This document shows positions 1 to 12,510 of a stretch of 64,000 nucleotides of DNA, piece after piece; position 1 is the stretch's first letter, and the number at the start of each line of letters is the position of its first letter. The position numbers were made by a program, and so were the translations under genes. The notes under the pieces are model-generated. The model did no database searches. It was given only the letters and a program-made list of their open reading frames with translations, and was not told the DNA's origin. The DNA is from Ochromonas danica (lineage: Eukaryota; Sar; Chrysophyceae; Chromulinales; Chromulinaceae), in assembly GCA_015146655.1 (NCBI GenBank), contig VKHL01000118.1, forward strand, positions 25,559 through 89,558, in the 5' to 3' direction.

Positions 1-17
1 TGCTCGTGTATTTGGGA

Positions 18-290
18 TCAAGCACGTAAATTCTCAACCACTATATCACCAACCCAACCACAAGCATCTTGACCAGACCAAGGCAAAAATCTCGAAATGC
101 AGACATCCAAAGAGTAGGAAGTCATGCACACATCCTGAGCCCTATTTTTTAGGGGGTCGATAGCAACATAGAATGCATCAAATTCAAAACTTCTTGAAGA
201 TTCCTGTGGGTCACGCTCTTGCCATATCAAATGGTCACAGTAACTACACTTGAAAAGCAATCTATTGATATGAATTTCTTCTCGGCGCAA
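18..290 (-). CDS. possible partial exon, unknown protein
   Basis: An open frame of about 90 codons ends in TGA at 18-20. It has no ATG at its 5' end, so if real it is an internal or terminal exon whose upstream part was not located. It contains one CxxC pair (CSYC) and a mixed, protein-like composition without low complexity. No family is recognised. It could equally be a chance open frame. Confidence 0.2.
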   Translation of the reverse strand: MRREEIHINRLLFKCSYCDHLIWQERDPQESSRSFEFDAFYVAIDPLKNRAQDVCMTSYSLDVCISRFLPWSGQDACGWVGDIVVENLRA

Positions 291-1279
291 AAGTTAAAGT
301 CGCTATTTTGAGCGAAACGGTCGGACATGAACACAACTTGGGCCCTCTTTAAAACATTCAATATCATCTGAGATAATGAGTTATTTCAGAATGTTTTTCA
401 ATGGTATCATGTATTTTCTTCTCACTATCATACCTGATTAGAACGGAAAGTTTATATTCTGTAGAACTGAAGAAAGATCATGTTCTATTGTGATTTTGTT
501 CATTTTCTGAATACGATCACCCAAATCTTCTGTTATAGTCTCGATCAATGGTGAATAAATATCTATAGTTAAGGTAATATGTCCTTATTTGATTATACTA
601 CTCAATGGTCTGTCGTCAATAGTCACCTTCACCTACATAGTGGCAGGCAACACTCTCTTCAATGATGAGTTGCCCGTGAAAGAAGCATTTTCATAGAAGC
701 ATATAGTCGTAGTTGGTGAGAAGAAGTAATGAGTATTATGTGGTGGCAATTGCCTAAAGATATTCTTCACAGTGTTTGTGAGTGTTTCAGAAGATCTTGT
801 GGTGGAAGAAGGACTGGACAAATGAGCAATATCTATCTATTCTATCTATCTTTCCCCTCCTCTATCATGCACCATAATGTATATGTTATACATAGCCAGT
901 TACTAGTGATGTGATGATAATAAAGTGACATTTACAACATATAATGACATAAAATTATCACTAGTGACATAAAATACGAGTTTATTCTTCAGACTAGACT
1001 TCATCCTTTACCCTACGATAGTGTTGAAGTTATTAATTAATTCATTAGTACAATAAGAGGGAGCTACTACTGCTGGGAGGAGGAGGCCTTGAGATGCGAG
1101 TAGGATGTGTCAGACGAGACAACTGCTGCCGTCCTTTGAATGCCATTTGGTATAGCCATTCACCACATTCTGTGAGTTTGAATGCATTTTGAGCAATGGC
1201 ATGACGATTGTTGCTCCAAGAGCGGCGCTATGGCCTCGTCCAATATGGCTCTTCATGTCCTCTAGCTATTTCTCACAAT
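291..1279. other. intergenic stretch, no gene seen
   Basis: About 1 kb of AT-rich sequence. Short open frames on both strands lack ATG starts and protein-like composition. Around 905-985 there are several short direct repeats of the type GTGACAT/ATGACATAAAA. Nothing else can be supported. Confidence 0.4.
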
Positions 1280-1678
1280 CTATGGGATTTCGCCCAATTT
1301 CAAGATCATCATTGCATCAAGCACCATAAAATTGATTAGAAATACCAATGCAAGGTTGTGAAGAAGAAAGATGGTGAATAAAAGGCAAGAAATCTGCTTG
1401 ATTTCCTTGGGTTGAGTGAGGAATGTGGACAGTTTTGCGAAACCGGCTCTTAAGCTCTTGTAAACCAAACGGGAGAGCGCGATAGATTGTTCCGAATCTT
1501 TTGGAATATCTGAAGGCAGTTCGGCAATCAACTCTGCCACTCTCCTTCTATCTGCTCCACATTCTTCAGATACTTGCTTGATTTTTGAGGAAAACTCATC
1601 CGGTTGATTCTCATTCACAATTTTAATAACTGCCTCTGCTATAGCATGACAGTGGCTCACAGTTCGTTTCAAGGGCAT
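1280..1678 (-). CDS. small tail-anchored hypothetical protein
   Basis: A single-exon frame of 132 codons with a true ATG at 1678. Residues 1-95 are hydrophilic and predicted helical, with several acidic and basic pairs. Residues about 97-127 form one long hydrophobic stretch near the C-terminus, so the protein may be a tail-anchored membrane protein. No family is recognised. It is divergent from calmodulin, whose start lies 433 bases away, so the two may share a promoter region. Confidence 0.5.
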   Translation of the reverse strand: MPLKRTVSHCHAIAEAVIKIVNENQPDEFSSKIKQVSEECGADRRRVAELIAELPSDIPKDSEQSIALSRLVYKSLRAGFAKLSTFLTQPKEIKQISCLLFTIFLLHNLALVFLINFMVLDAMMILKLGEIP

Positions 1679-2083
1679 AGTGAAAGGATTTAGAAGTATT
1701 CCTATTGAGAATTTCTCATGTGAAATGAAGCCTTCTGATTGACATTTTGTAAAAGAGTTGTGTGAGAAAGAAAGTCCAATTTTATGAGTTTAAAATCGAG
1801 AAAAAGAGGGCTCAAGTTGTGTTCATTGGCTCAGGTTGTGTGCATGACTTCCTGCACTAAGTTATCATTATTTATTGGGTGCAGTGTGTGTGGATTTTCA
1901 AAACGGTCACAATTTGTCGGGAGGAATCAAACTTTAACTTAACGTCTAGGACATTTTGGAACTTCCACTTCTCCGCTGTTCCACTTGGCAATCTTTGAAA
2001 TTTTGAGGTTGAAGTCGCATTATCAGATTTTCTTTTGTGGTGGTTGTTCACTATTGAAAACCGATCAAATCCATTTTCAATAG

Positions 2084-2726
<643 letters not shown>

Positions 2727-3428
2727 AAGAACTGTCTGCCTCCTAGCTAGACCTCTAAATGCTCGTCTGTGCTCTTTTCATCTTGTCTGTTTTGTCATCA
2801 TTTGTAGAAATGCCTTGTCATAGAGCAGCTCCGTATATGCTTTGCTTAAAAGCCCTAACAACGCTCTGATGCTATCACTTTACGCCCTTGCACTTTAGTT
2901 GTTTATAATCTTACTGTTTAGAACATGATCTGGTTCGCAGCAGTTTAGCTCGTGGTGTGCAATTATTGGACTCACAGACAGCAGATTTTCTTCACAATGT
3001 CGACCTCTCTGTCCTTTCAATCTGTTCAAACTCTTCGTCACCTCGTTTCTACAATAGCTCTTCGTTCAACGATCAGTTGTGCAGCAGTAGCTATTGTGAT
3101 GAGCAATTTAGACACGACAGTACAGTACCTGGCCTCCTATTCTTGATTCTTTTGGAAGATCGATCACTCTTCGCGGTCCAATCAACTCTCCTTCATGGGA
3201 CTATTCAACTGTTCTTCATCAAACAGAACGCTCTAACATGAGCCGTTAAACTGGACCTATAAAGCTCTAATTTAATGCCTTCACAACATTCTGATGCGAA
3301 CAGCTTTGTTCTTTCCACTCCAATCTCCGATTTTGTACAGTGTGTTACAAACACCAGCTACATATAAATAAAACAATATTTTCTCAAGAAGGGCCATAGG
3401 ATTTAGCTTACATATGAAACTAACTACT
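2727..3428. other. convergent intergenic region
   Basis: About 700 bases between the 3' ends of calmodulin (+) and the Swc5-like gene (-). It must hold both 3' untranslated regions. Short open frames here lack protein-like composition. No RNA gene or repeat was seen. Confidence 0.5.
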
Positions 3429-4318
3429 TTATTTACTTGCCTTATCTCGATTGATAATTCGCTGATCTCTTTCAATCTCAAAGCTACGATAATCACATGC
3501 TTGTAAGAAGTCTTGACGACCACGATATCCATCCTTAGCAGCTGCAGCGACTTCATCAGCTATTCCTGCTTCTTCTTTGAAATTATCCCAATCTGCTGAA
3601 GACTTGGTTACAGTGTTGATTTGTTTAGGACCTTTTAAAGTCTGTAAGACTTTATCCAGTTCAGATGATTCAGCAGGTTTATTAGCAGTTGATGTCGTCA
3701 CTTCATTCTTGGATAATGACACTGTTTTCTTGACTCTAATAGACAGTAGATATCAGATAAGTGATATAATAGAAGGTTATATTTTTGCAAGGGATATATA
3801 ACAGAAGGGTATTTAAAGCAAAGGTAGTTGTACATGTTACTGTATTTGTATTTGTTGTTGTAAAACACTTACTCGACAGCTTCTCCAGCGAATTTTCTTG
3901 ATTCCACAATAACAGTTTTCCTTTTTACTCGTTGAAGTGATTCCATTAACTTCTTCTTTAACTCACTTTGTGCTGTTATCTCTGTTTCATCTTCTTGACC
4001 AACAACTAGTTGATTACGACCATTACTATTACTACCACTCCATTGCTTGAAGAATCGTTTAATCTTTCTTCTTAATTGTTTAGGAGGTTGTTCATATAGT
4101 TGTGATGTAAAATGCATAGTAGAGTCATTCACTTTAGTATGGACATAGTTATCATCTTCTGATCGTAACTCATCCCAAATTGCATTCACTTTTCTTTTGC
4201 GTTTATTAGTTGTAATATCTGAAACAATTGATTCTTTTTGAGTCACTTCCTTTTTTACTCCTCCTTCTTCTTCAGGAACATAATCAGAATCATTTTCAGA
4301 GTCATCCTCTAAGTCCAT
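3429..4318 (-). CDS. Swc5/BCNT (CFDP1) family chromatin-remodelling protein
   Basis: A two-exon gene: exon 1 is 3873-4318 and exon 2 is 3429-3735, with a 137-base GTAAGT...TTAG intron. It encodes 250 residues. The N-terminal 60% is acidic then basic and looks disordered (DLEDDSENDSDYVPEEE, later KRKRK). The last 80 residues match the BCNT-C domain: LDKVLQTLKGPKQINTVTKS, then DWDNFKEEAGI, then DFLQACDYRSFEIERDQR. BCNT/Swc5 proteins are subunits of SWR1/SRCAP complexes that exchange histone H2A.Z, so a nuclear role is expected from the family. The frame is continuous across the splice. Confidence is high for the family and moderate for the exact start. Confidence 0.9.
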
Positions 4319-4797
4319 CTTAGTTGTTTTGTTGGTCTATTTGTTCATCATGTCGTCGTCCAGCGACTCATTCCATTGCATTCCAGCATTCCATTCCCAA
4401 CACTTCCATGGAATCAGTGTCTGGCATTTTTAATTTATGACTTAGACTTTGTCCAACCAATAGTAGCAATATGACCATGATGCTTTTGTTTTGAAATGCT
4501 TGTCTATTGATCTTTCTTTATCGAATGGAAGTTAAGGTTGTTCAATGGAAGTTTTCCAATTTCGTTTGTTTTGCATTTTTGCTCAGCTTCTACTTCTTCT
4601 CTTCTTCATGTCTGTTCAAGCTCGTGGTTAACTGACTATCTCTCATGTCTGTCAGCCGCTAACTATCTCTAACTCTCTCGATTAGAGTGGCTTTGATGAC
4701 GTTATCATCAACACCTTCTTCTTCACCTTGTCAACAATGGCTTGACAGCGTTTGAGTTCGTTAGTCCATACAATTGAATCAAATTCAAGAATTGTTA
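4319..4797. promoter_or_regulatory. divergent promoter region with ATTCCA repeats
   Basis: This gap separates the Swc5-like gene (-) from the LNR gene (+). Positions 4370-4415 hold several ATTCCA-type repeats and the palindrome TTCCATGGAA at 4404-4413, which recurs twice at 36.3 kb. A promoter role is inferred from position only. Confidence 0.35.
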
Positions 4798-7700
4798 ATG
4801 ACTAGCTTGAAGAGAATTCTTCTTCTCTTTCGATCTATTCTAATCTTGGGGGTAATTTCTCATCTTTCAATGAGGTCATTTGCTCATCCTATTGGAAAAG
4901 CTGATCCCAAGCCTCTTCCTAGACCAACCTTGTCACCTGTGAGATCATCGCCTGGTGGTGGAGGAGAAGGGAATGAGGTTTCCCTTAACCCCGCTAGTAG
5001 CTTCAGTCCCAGTTCTTCTAATGGAGGAGGAACATCAACTAATTCGATATGGCCAACTTCCGTTGCATCTATACAATCATCCAGCATGAAGTCATTGTCA
5101 CCATCTCAGAATCAGAAACCAACTGCCCCTTCTCGAGTTCCTTCTCAAGTTCCTTCTCATGCCCCCTCTCGAGACGACCGGAGAGATGGTTCGACTATCC
5201 CTTCTTGCTTTCCTTGGAATTGGTGGGGTCAGAATCCATCTATTCTTCCAACGAATAAACCTTCCAAGAAACCATCGAAGGTTCCAACCTCCAGCCCAGG
5301 CGATATCAGAAGTGGATCAACCTATCCGAGTCATAACTCATGGGGATCATGGACAGACAGTCCATCTCGTCAGTCAACAACGATGCTAACAACAACAACC
5401 TCTTCATCACCCTCGAGATCTTCTTCGCTGAGTTCGTCAGGGTTATCTTCTTCTCTCTCTCCTGCTTTCCATTCTTCCAACAAACCATCGTTTACATCGC
5501 CTCGTTCGACATCCTCTCCTTCTCTAACTGAGCCATTACCTACACCCAATTTAACTCCAGGCAGAATCTCTACAACTCTTCCCAGCGCGTTGGATACGAA
5601 ATCTTCTTCCGAATCGTCGCCACCGGCACCGTCTTCTTCCTCTTCCAGTCCATCTAATCCAAACACTAATGGTGGTTATTCTGTTCCACCAACGCCAGGA
5701 GGTAATAGTGGCACGACAAGTACTACTTCTCCAACCATTCCAACTTCTGTTTTAGCAACCGTTGCAGTTCCTCAAGCATGCTTGAGTAAGCATGCCTATT
5801 GGATTGGAGATGGATGGTGTGATGCTGACTTGAATATTGCTGCTTGCCAGTATGATGGTGGTGATTGTTGTTTACAAACATGCTCTGATGACCGTCCATT
5901 TCTTTGTGGATTATCTGGTTATAAATGCTTGGATTCTAATCGCTCACCTGCATTGCAAACAATCTCGTTATATTTCTATCTCCGTCTCAATACTTCACTC
6001 ACTGAGAACGAAGACACGCTGAAGTTGTTAATCAGTCTAGCGATTGATCCTTATCTTTCAAAGGGCAAATTAGATATCACCTCTGTGTCTATGAAGCTTT
6101 CTGCCAATACATCCAACTCTCAATTTTCTGCCTTGTATCCTATAGGGATGCTCAGTACACCTTCAGTCAATACGAATTGGACTGTTGATTGTTCAATCAT
6201 TTATGACAATGCCTATGAAGATAGTGGAGATACTGTTTATTTCATTTCTCAGTCGGTAGCCAGTGGGGACTTAGAGAAGGTGATTCATTTCCTTGCTCAA
6301 AAGTTTAATCTTAGTCAATTTGTTGGTCTCAAGATTTGTAGTGATGCAAGTACATGTGACAATCCTTATGAACCCTTCCCAACAGCAGAAACATCAAAAG
6401 AGACCTGCAAACAAAGCTCAGCAGGCTGGGATGTTTGGTATGGGCAACCTTCGAGTTTACCTTTTCCTGTCGTTTGGCACTTCCTGATGTCAGTATTATG
6501 GTCAAGTCTGGTTCTGAAACCTCTTCATCTACTTGGTTTTGTCCATTTAAGAGGATTGGAGTTGGTGTGTATTGCAAGTCATTTACTCACCTCGTCTATC
6601 CGTGTCGCCTATCACGTTTATTTGGTAGTGGAAGCTATGCAGCCAGGTGGCTTCGATGAAATGGCTTGTGATGAGCTCAGTTTTACAAACGATGAAGAAG
6701 CTGATTCAGGTTATCTATGGCTTCAATCGTTGTTTTACTTGGCCTTACTTTGTACAGGTAAGCTTTCACCACCAATGTCAACAAGTCTTGGACTCATTTT
6801 GTGTTTGGAATATGTTAGTGAGTTTGGACATCAGCCATCGATTGGAATCAAGCTTCTTTTGGACAATGATTTTGAACATTATTCTGGGTGTAGTGATTGG
6901 CCTACTTGCCTGGGAAGTGACGTTACTAGCATTAGGAGTCTCTTTTCAAAGTGCTCGAGAGATTTGTCAAACTATTGTGGGTGGGGTGCTCGTGCTTTTG
7001 GGGTTTCTTTCCAATTCCAGGACATTTAGTGTTATTCATTATCTTTTGCCTGGTTATCTGCCGTGCTTAGACTGGCTAGTAGACAGATTGACCATTCCCT
7101 TGGTGGTTGGGTTATGTGGTGTGATAACCATAGTAACTGCATGGGACTACATGCTGACCTTCCCTGCTGTATCTTTGCTATTGTACACAGTGTTTGGGAG
7201 AGTGTCTGAGCTGATTTGTCTTGGAGCTCTACAAGCATCTTTCTGCACTTCTCCCAATGATAATGCAGTGCAACAGAAAGCTGGGAAGAGTGTGAACAAC
7301 GAAACCAAGAGCGTTGACCAGGCTGTGGAGAGGGGAAGATATGGTGCTTTTGATGATGATGATGTCGATGACGATAGTGAGAAGAATGATGATGAAGATG
7401 AGAAGAAGAGCGAGGAAAAGGAAGAAGTGGATCTCTTTCCTCTGGATCAAGTACCTCGGGCTCCTTATCGGCACCGACCATCACACAGTAGACAAGAAAA
7501 TACGTTGGTTTCTGATCGTGTCTATCCTGGGCCTTCTTGGCCGCAATGGGTGGGCAATTGGACCAATAGAGATGGCCAATCGATTCCAACACGTCGTATT
7601 GAGTCCCAAGGAACGAGTCAACGAGAGCGTGTAGATTCCTTGATGATCGAAGAAGATGCCTTCTCTCCATTGAATTCTCCCCAGTCATTAAGAAGTCCCG

Positions 7701-7807
7701 TGAGTGTTCGAAGTGCGGAGACTGTGGGAAGTGTTCGCAGTGAACCATCCCTGCTTCAAGCTACACAATCGTCTTTTAATCGACAGAGACGATTGCGTTC
7801 GTATTAA
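4798..7807 (+). CDS. secreted/membrane protein with Ser/Pro-rich stalk and LNR (Notch-type) domain
   Basis: The first in-frame ATG (4798) opens a hydrophobic signal sequence. Next come about 280 Ser/Pro/Thr-rich residues (4900-5760), then a Lin-12/Notch repeat at about 5775-5870 (C..., IGDGWCD, N, C, YDGGDCC). A globular extracytoplasmic part follows, then several membrane segments and an acidic cytoplasmic tail with Asp/Glu runs (7345-7430). The frame changes twice. A 56-base intron 6438-6493 (GTATGG...TCAG) joins frame 1 to frame 3. One or two further short introns between 6647 and 6822 lead to the last frame; candidate joins are 6647-6709 plus 6758-6822, or one intron 6647-6822. The 3' splice choices are unresolved. 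LNR modules bind calcium. The overall role is unknown. Confidence 0.7.
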
Positions 7808-8080
7808 GAGGTTTCCCTCTTTGTCTTCGTGTTTGCTGTCTCTTCTGTGTGCTCAGTCTTGCAGCTAATGCAAAGTGATGAAATCAATAGTAAAAATATC
7901 ATTTCCCCATGAAACCTTTACTGTTATCGAACCTTGTAGAATATCTCTACACTGTATGCTATCAATGTCAAGCTATTCAATGCAATAGCGAAGCAAATCA
8001 TTCGCAGGAACAGTACAGAGGATATTTACAAGATAGACAACCTCAAGGATCAAAGGCAGAGTGAAGGAGATGGAAAGAGG

Positions 8081-8440
8081 CTATTTTCCATCCAAGTACT
8101 CTTTGACTTGGTCAATGACAGCCTGTCTCTCTGCAGGGGTCTGGCACTTGCCTTGTCCGCGGGTAGTCTTCGAGTGAATGAGAACCTTGTTACTCGTAGA
8201 GCGATCCACTATACTCACTTCGAAATTTCCTGTTGTACGAGAATCTCGTTTCTTTAAAATTTTCACACGTCGTCCAAATTCTTGGACAAGCGCTTCTGCG
8301 AGGGCATCGCAGAAACGCTAAAATAACATAAAACAATTAATAAATAATAACAATAAAATAGAAGAAATAGAATGACACCAACTAACCTGATATCCTCATC
8401 CACCACAAAACTGTATTTCAATGTCAATAATGGCACTCAT
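8081..8440 (-). CDS. SELENOW: selenoprotein W homologue (Sec encoded by TGA)
   Basis: Exon 1 is 8387-8440 and exon 2 is 8081-8317, with a 69-base GTTAGT...TTTAG intron. Together they encode 96 residues if the in-frame TGA at 8396-8398 is read as selenocysteine. The motif is then C12-G-G-U15-G-Y, the CxxU redox centre of the SelW/Rdx family, about ten residues into the protein as usual. Downstream, TGNFEVSIVD and KVLIHSKTTRGQGK match the family's TGxFEV and LIHSKKxGxG segments. SelW-type proteins are small cytosolic thioredoxin-fold redox proteins. If TGA were a stop, the product would be only 14 residues while 81 conserved codons followed. A SECIS element would have to lie in the 3' UTR (7810-8080). 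The gene converges on the LNR gene and diverges from the gene at 8659. Confidence 0.88.
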
Positions 8441-8658
8441 GTTGTATATTCTTCCCTTGGGTTGGTTTCAATCAAGTCTTCAACAAGAAAATAATGACAA
8501 AAAGAACGGAATGATTTGAGAACAGTGATTATTATTGCGCGTGAACAAGACGACTAGCGTAATTACATAATTATCCTTTCCACGCATCACAATAATAGAT
8601 AAGTCAAGTCAAACCATCATCTCACAGGACGGACTTCTGAGAAGAAAAAGAAGCGACT

Positions 8659-11600
8659 ATGGCTAGTGCCATAATAAAAGAGAAAGATGATTTCTCTGAC
8701 CTATTTTCAGGTCAACTAGGAGATGAAAATTTTGATTTTGATATCAGCAATATGGATGATTCATTAAATCTTTCAATTGATAGTGAAAATATTGAAAGTC
8801 ACGATGATGATATGCCAGAGGTGGGTGTATAGGAAAAACTATCATCTACTTCTCTTGTTATACTATAGTCTATCTCTGATAGAGATGATAATGATGGTCA
8901 TGTTTTAATAATAGATTGGTAGACTTGCTTCCTTTATGAAGCAACTAGAAGAAGAGTTGGAAGCTTCACATGTTTTCGAGGAGGAGGTGAGTGAATGACC
9001 TTTCCCACACACATTGAGATACACATACTGACACATATATATGCACACACTTTGTCTCTCAAATGGACACACATGTTTCTCTTACAATATCGCTCCGTGT
9101 ACTCTTGACTAATAACACTGTGCTGTTGTTGTTGGTGGTGTGCTATAGGAACATTCCTTGTTGAAGACGGTGGACAACAGCGATAGCGAGGAAGAGGAAG
9201 ATCCCAATCTCTCTGTCTTATCTGAAAGCCTCTCACTCTTAGATCAGCAAATCGTCAATAGTGTTCGAAAGGTTCGTCCTATCACAGAGCTGTTGAAAAG
9301 TGAAGAGGCAGGAGGAGGTGGACAGGTAGTTGGCACACTGAATACATCTCAACAAGCAACAGAACAAACAACACAACTCTCCTCCTCCACCACCTCCGAC
9401 AATAAGAACACTAACATTGATAATAAGGCTCAGAGTTCTCCAAGATCTGGTGATCGACGAGAGAGTCGATCTGGTTCCTTGGTAAAGGATCAACAACATC
9501 TGTACCATGATATTACTTTTGACAATTTCTTTTCCAGTGCTCAAGATGAGCATATTCACACCCCCAAGCATCATCTATCTGTGAGTAGTCCTCATACAAA
9601 CTCGTCCTCTCGTCCAACTTCTATGGGTCGGAAGAAACGATCTTTTCGCTTCCAGGAAGAATTTACCGTGGAATCTTTGAAACGTAATTGGGATATGGAA
9701 GAAGAATATGACAAGATTCCTGCCTTGCCTGTTTCTCCGAACCAAAAGAAACTATCCCCACCAACCGTCATACCGGAGGATGTAGATCAACAACAGGCTC
9801 AACACAAGGTAACAATCGTTGAGAATGAAGAGGCTGAACTAGAAGAGAGTGAAGATTCAGCATCTGATAAACCCCGAAGATTGTCTGAAGTGGATCTTAT
9901 TCATAGCCGCCTAGCTCATTCAACCCCTTCATCGGGTAGGGCGAATTTATCAAAAGATGAACGTGTCAAAGGTGATTTCATGATTTGCAGTGGTGGAGAG
10001 ATTTTGAGTAATACTTATCTATTCCGAGCGTATGTTGGTATGTATCCAACTTCTGTCACCCATTTTAATGAAAATGGTAAATTAGTTCCTTCGAGTAGTG
10101 GTTGTTCAGTTGCTCTGACCTCTTCGACTGCAGGATTGATCAATAATGTTGACAAAGCGAGTAGTAGTCTCACACGACCTACATTAACCTCCTTACCTAC
10201 TGTGAACAATATAGCAGCTGGTGGTAATAATAGTGCAAGTAACACTAAAGGATATTATAATATTCATGTTATGGAGTGTATTATCCGCCCTGATATTGAG
10301 CTCAAAGTCATAATGGCGATTATCGTTCAGTTGGCCAAATCTTTTCAATGTAAATGCTCTCTGATTGAGCGTTCACATGCTGTCTTGTTCCCCACGTCAA
10401 CTAAAGCATCTTCATTTATGTCCAAGCTTAATGGTGGTAGCAGCAAAACTGCTGATACTTCCCAGCCACTTACACGGGGAGAGTTTGACTGTGTTGATGT
10501 TCAAGTGTGCATTAATCGAGATGTTCGTCAGCGAGTTCTCTTGCTTCAGTTCATGAAAAGGATGGTTGTCTATGGTGGTCTTGGTTTGGGGAGTATTCTA
10601 GTCAACCAGCTATCAGGTCCTATTGAATATGCATCGATTAAGTCCTGCCCAGAGACAAAGCGCTTCATGGCTTGGTTACGTGTAAGTTTCAATCTGATTC
10701 CTCCTTTAATCTCACTCTAATTGGTTTGCTTTTCAATAGAGAGAGTTAATCAAACAAGAAATTTGCCTGTCATCACTGTATCATTGCTCTCTGGTTCGTG
10801 TTTGTGCTTTGCCTCAAGGTCTTGATGCGCAATTCTTAGTCCAGCTTGACAGTAAGCTTTTAGCCTCTCGCCTATATGACATACATCTAGATTTAATAAT
10901 TCTATTGCAATGTTCGCTCTTTAGCGTTGTGCCGTCAAGCAATGAGGCAAAAGTTGGATGCTGAAGTAGAGGCAATGAAAGAGCATATTCAAGTTCAAGA
11001 GCAGCTGAACAACGATTTTGTGAAGACCATTGAGCCTATTTACAAGCATTATGAGCTCGAGTTGCCACCTTTCTTGCATCTTCGACCCTCCGCTTTGGAT
11101 TCTTTTCCTCGGGAGTCTGATAAGGAAGGCAAGTCAACTGACACCCAAGCTGAAAAACCAGCACTGCAATCTTCTCCTGAGAATGAGGTTTTGGAGGCAG
11201 AGAACGTGGCATCAAGTCCTGATAGTCCCGTCAAGTTGCTGGCCACTGCACGAAACCGATCAACTAGCAAGATTGCAGACAGTCTTCTCAATAAAAATCT
11301 TCGTGCTGATGGAATGACATTCTGTTTAATCATGTTGGATCGATGCTATCAAGACTTCGTTGCTGCATGTGACGAAGAGTTTGCTGTGCGATTACAACAA
11401 GAAAATGTTGCCACAGTCACCACAATCCAAGAAAAGGCAATGTACAAGCGATTATTATTGACTAATCTATTCAATAGTCCGAATACCAAAACAAGCCCTT
11501 TTCAGCATGCGTTTGTTCAACTCTTCCAGGATGTGCCAATAGCAACGGCGATGAGTTCCCCTTACGGCCAACAACAGACCGCTGCCACCAACAATGCTAC

Positions 11601-12510
11601 AGCTGCACCAGTGAATCCGCCTCCTGCTAAGACTTGGTTTAGTGGATGGATGGGAAGTGGAAATGCTGGTGCTTCTGCAAATGCTACTTTGATTAACAAT
11701 CGTCGAAGTATCGATCAAGGCAATGGAGATAGCCATGCTGCTGCTGTTCAAGCAGCGGCTGCAGCTTTAACTGGCGGGATGTTTTCAACCGTCTTTTTCA
11801 AGCCAAATACTACAGTTGGCAGTGCTACCAACAACAAGGTAGCAAGTTCCAGCACAAAAGAAGAGGAGGGTACTTTTGTCACGTCCAAGGAAGAAGAAGG
11901 TAGTAATCCCGAGTCCAGTGAACGTTCTGTATCAACGGAGCTTGTTTCATCTTCCACCCCCCTTGAGAAAGTTTATCCAAATCGCCTTCCTACAAGCATT
12001 TTATTGTATTATTGTGCTTGTCTGATTGGCGTGGTCAAGAATCCCAATGAGAACATTGCTCCAATCAATGTCAGCAATATGCTGTCCGGCACGTGTTATT
12101 TCAGTGCACACTATATCAGCATGGTGACATGCAACAATATGTTAGTTGGGATGGTCAATAACTCCATTCAGCTGCTGAATACCAATATCTCCAATATGGT
12201 CTCCTCATTGGCTCAGAAGAGTAAGGAGATCTATCGACTGGAAGACCTGGAGGATGTAATTCTGATTCCTCCCAATGCCACCAATTCAGAAGATAATAAC
12301 AACATGAAAATATATGTTGGTAGTGATGTATCCAAAGGAGGTGCCCCTGCTGTAGAGAATTCCTTCAGCAGTCGCATGTTTAACAATGGTATGGTGAAGT
12401 TACGGTTCTTTCACGGTGCGAAAGATATCTATTTGTTGCCATTGGTACAGGAAGCTACCAAGGTAAAGATGGTTCTGGATGAGGTGCGCAATGAGTTTAC
12501 CAACACTTAG
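8659..12510 (+). CDS. large protein of unknown function (1,154 residues)
   Basis: Five exons join cleanly: 8659-8820, 8915-8986, 9149-10681, 10740-10851 and 10925-12510. All introns are GT-AG (58 to 162 bases). The N-terminus is acidic. Residues about 85-290 are low-complexity and Ser-rich with acidic clusters. Two ordered regions follow: one around 9970-10700 (ending CPETKRFMAWLR) and one around 10930-12510 that starts with a short coiled coil. Near the end, the segment SGTCYFSAHYISMVTCN and the later strands resemble a GRAM/PH-like fold; this is a weak guess. Ala/Asn-rich inserts lie at 11520-11780. No signal peptide or membrane segment is seen. The function is not recognised. Confidence 0.75.

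Noticed and set aside
633-914. Overlapping short open frames on both strands
   Set aside because: The minus frame has no ATG, the plus frame starts with ATG but has chance-like composition, and neither resembles a protein.
2952-3556. Open frames downstream of calmodulin, including a minus frame at 3281-3556
   Set aside because: They lie in 3' untranslated sequence or overlap the Swc5-like exon in another frame, with no protein-like composition.
8396-8398. TGA in SelW exon 1 as an ordinary stop
   Set aside because: It would leave a 14-residue product while the CxxU position and 81 conserved codons after it fit a selenoprotein.
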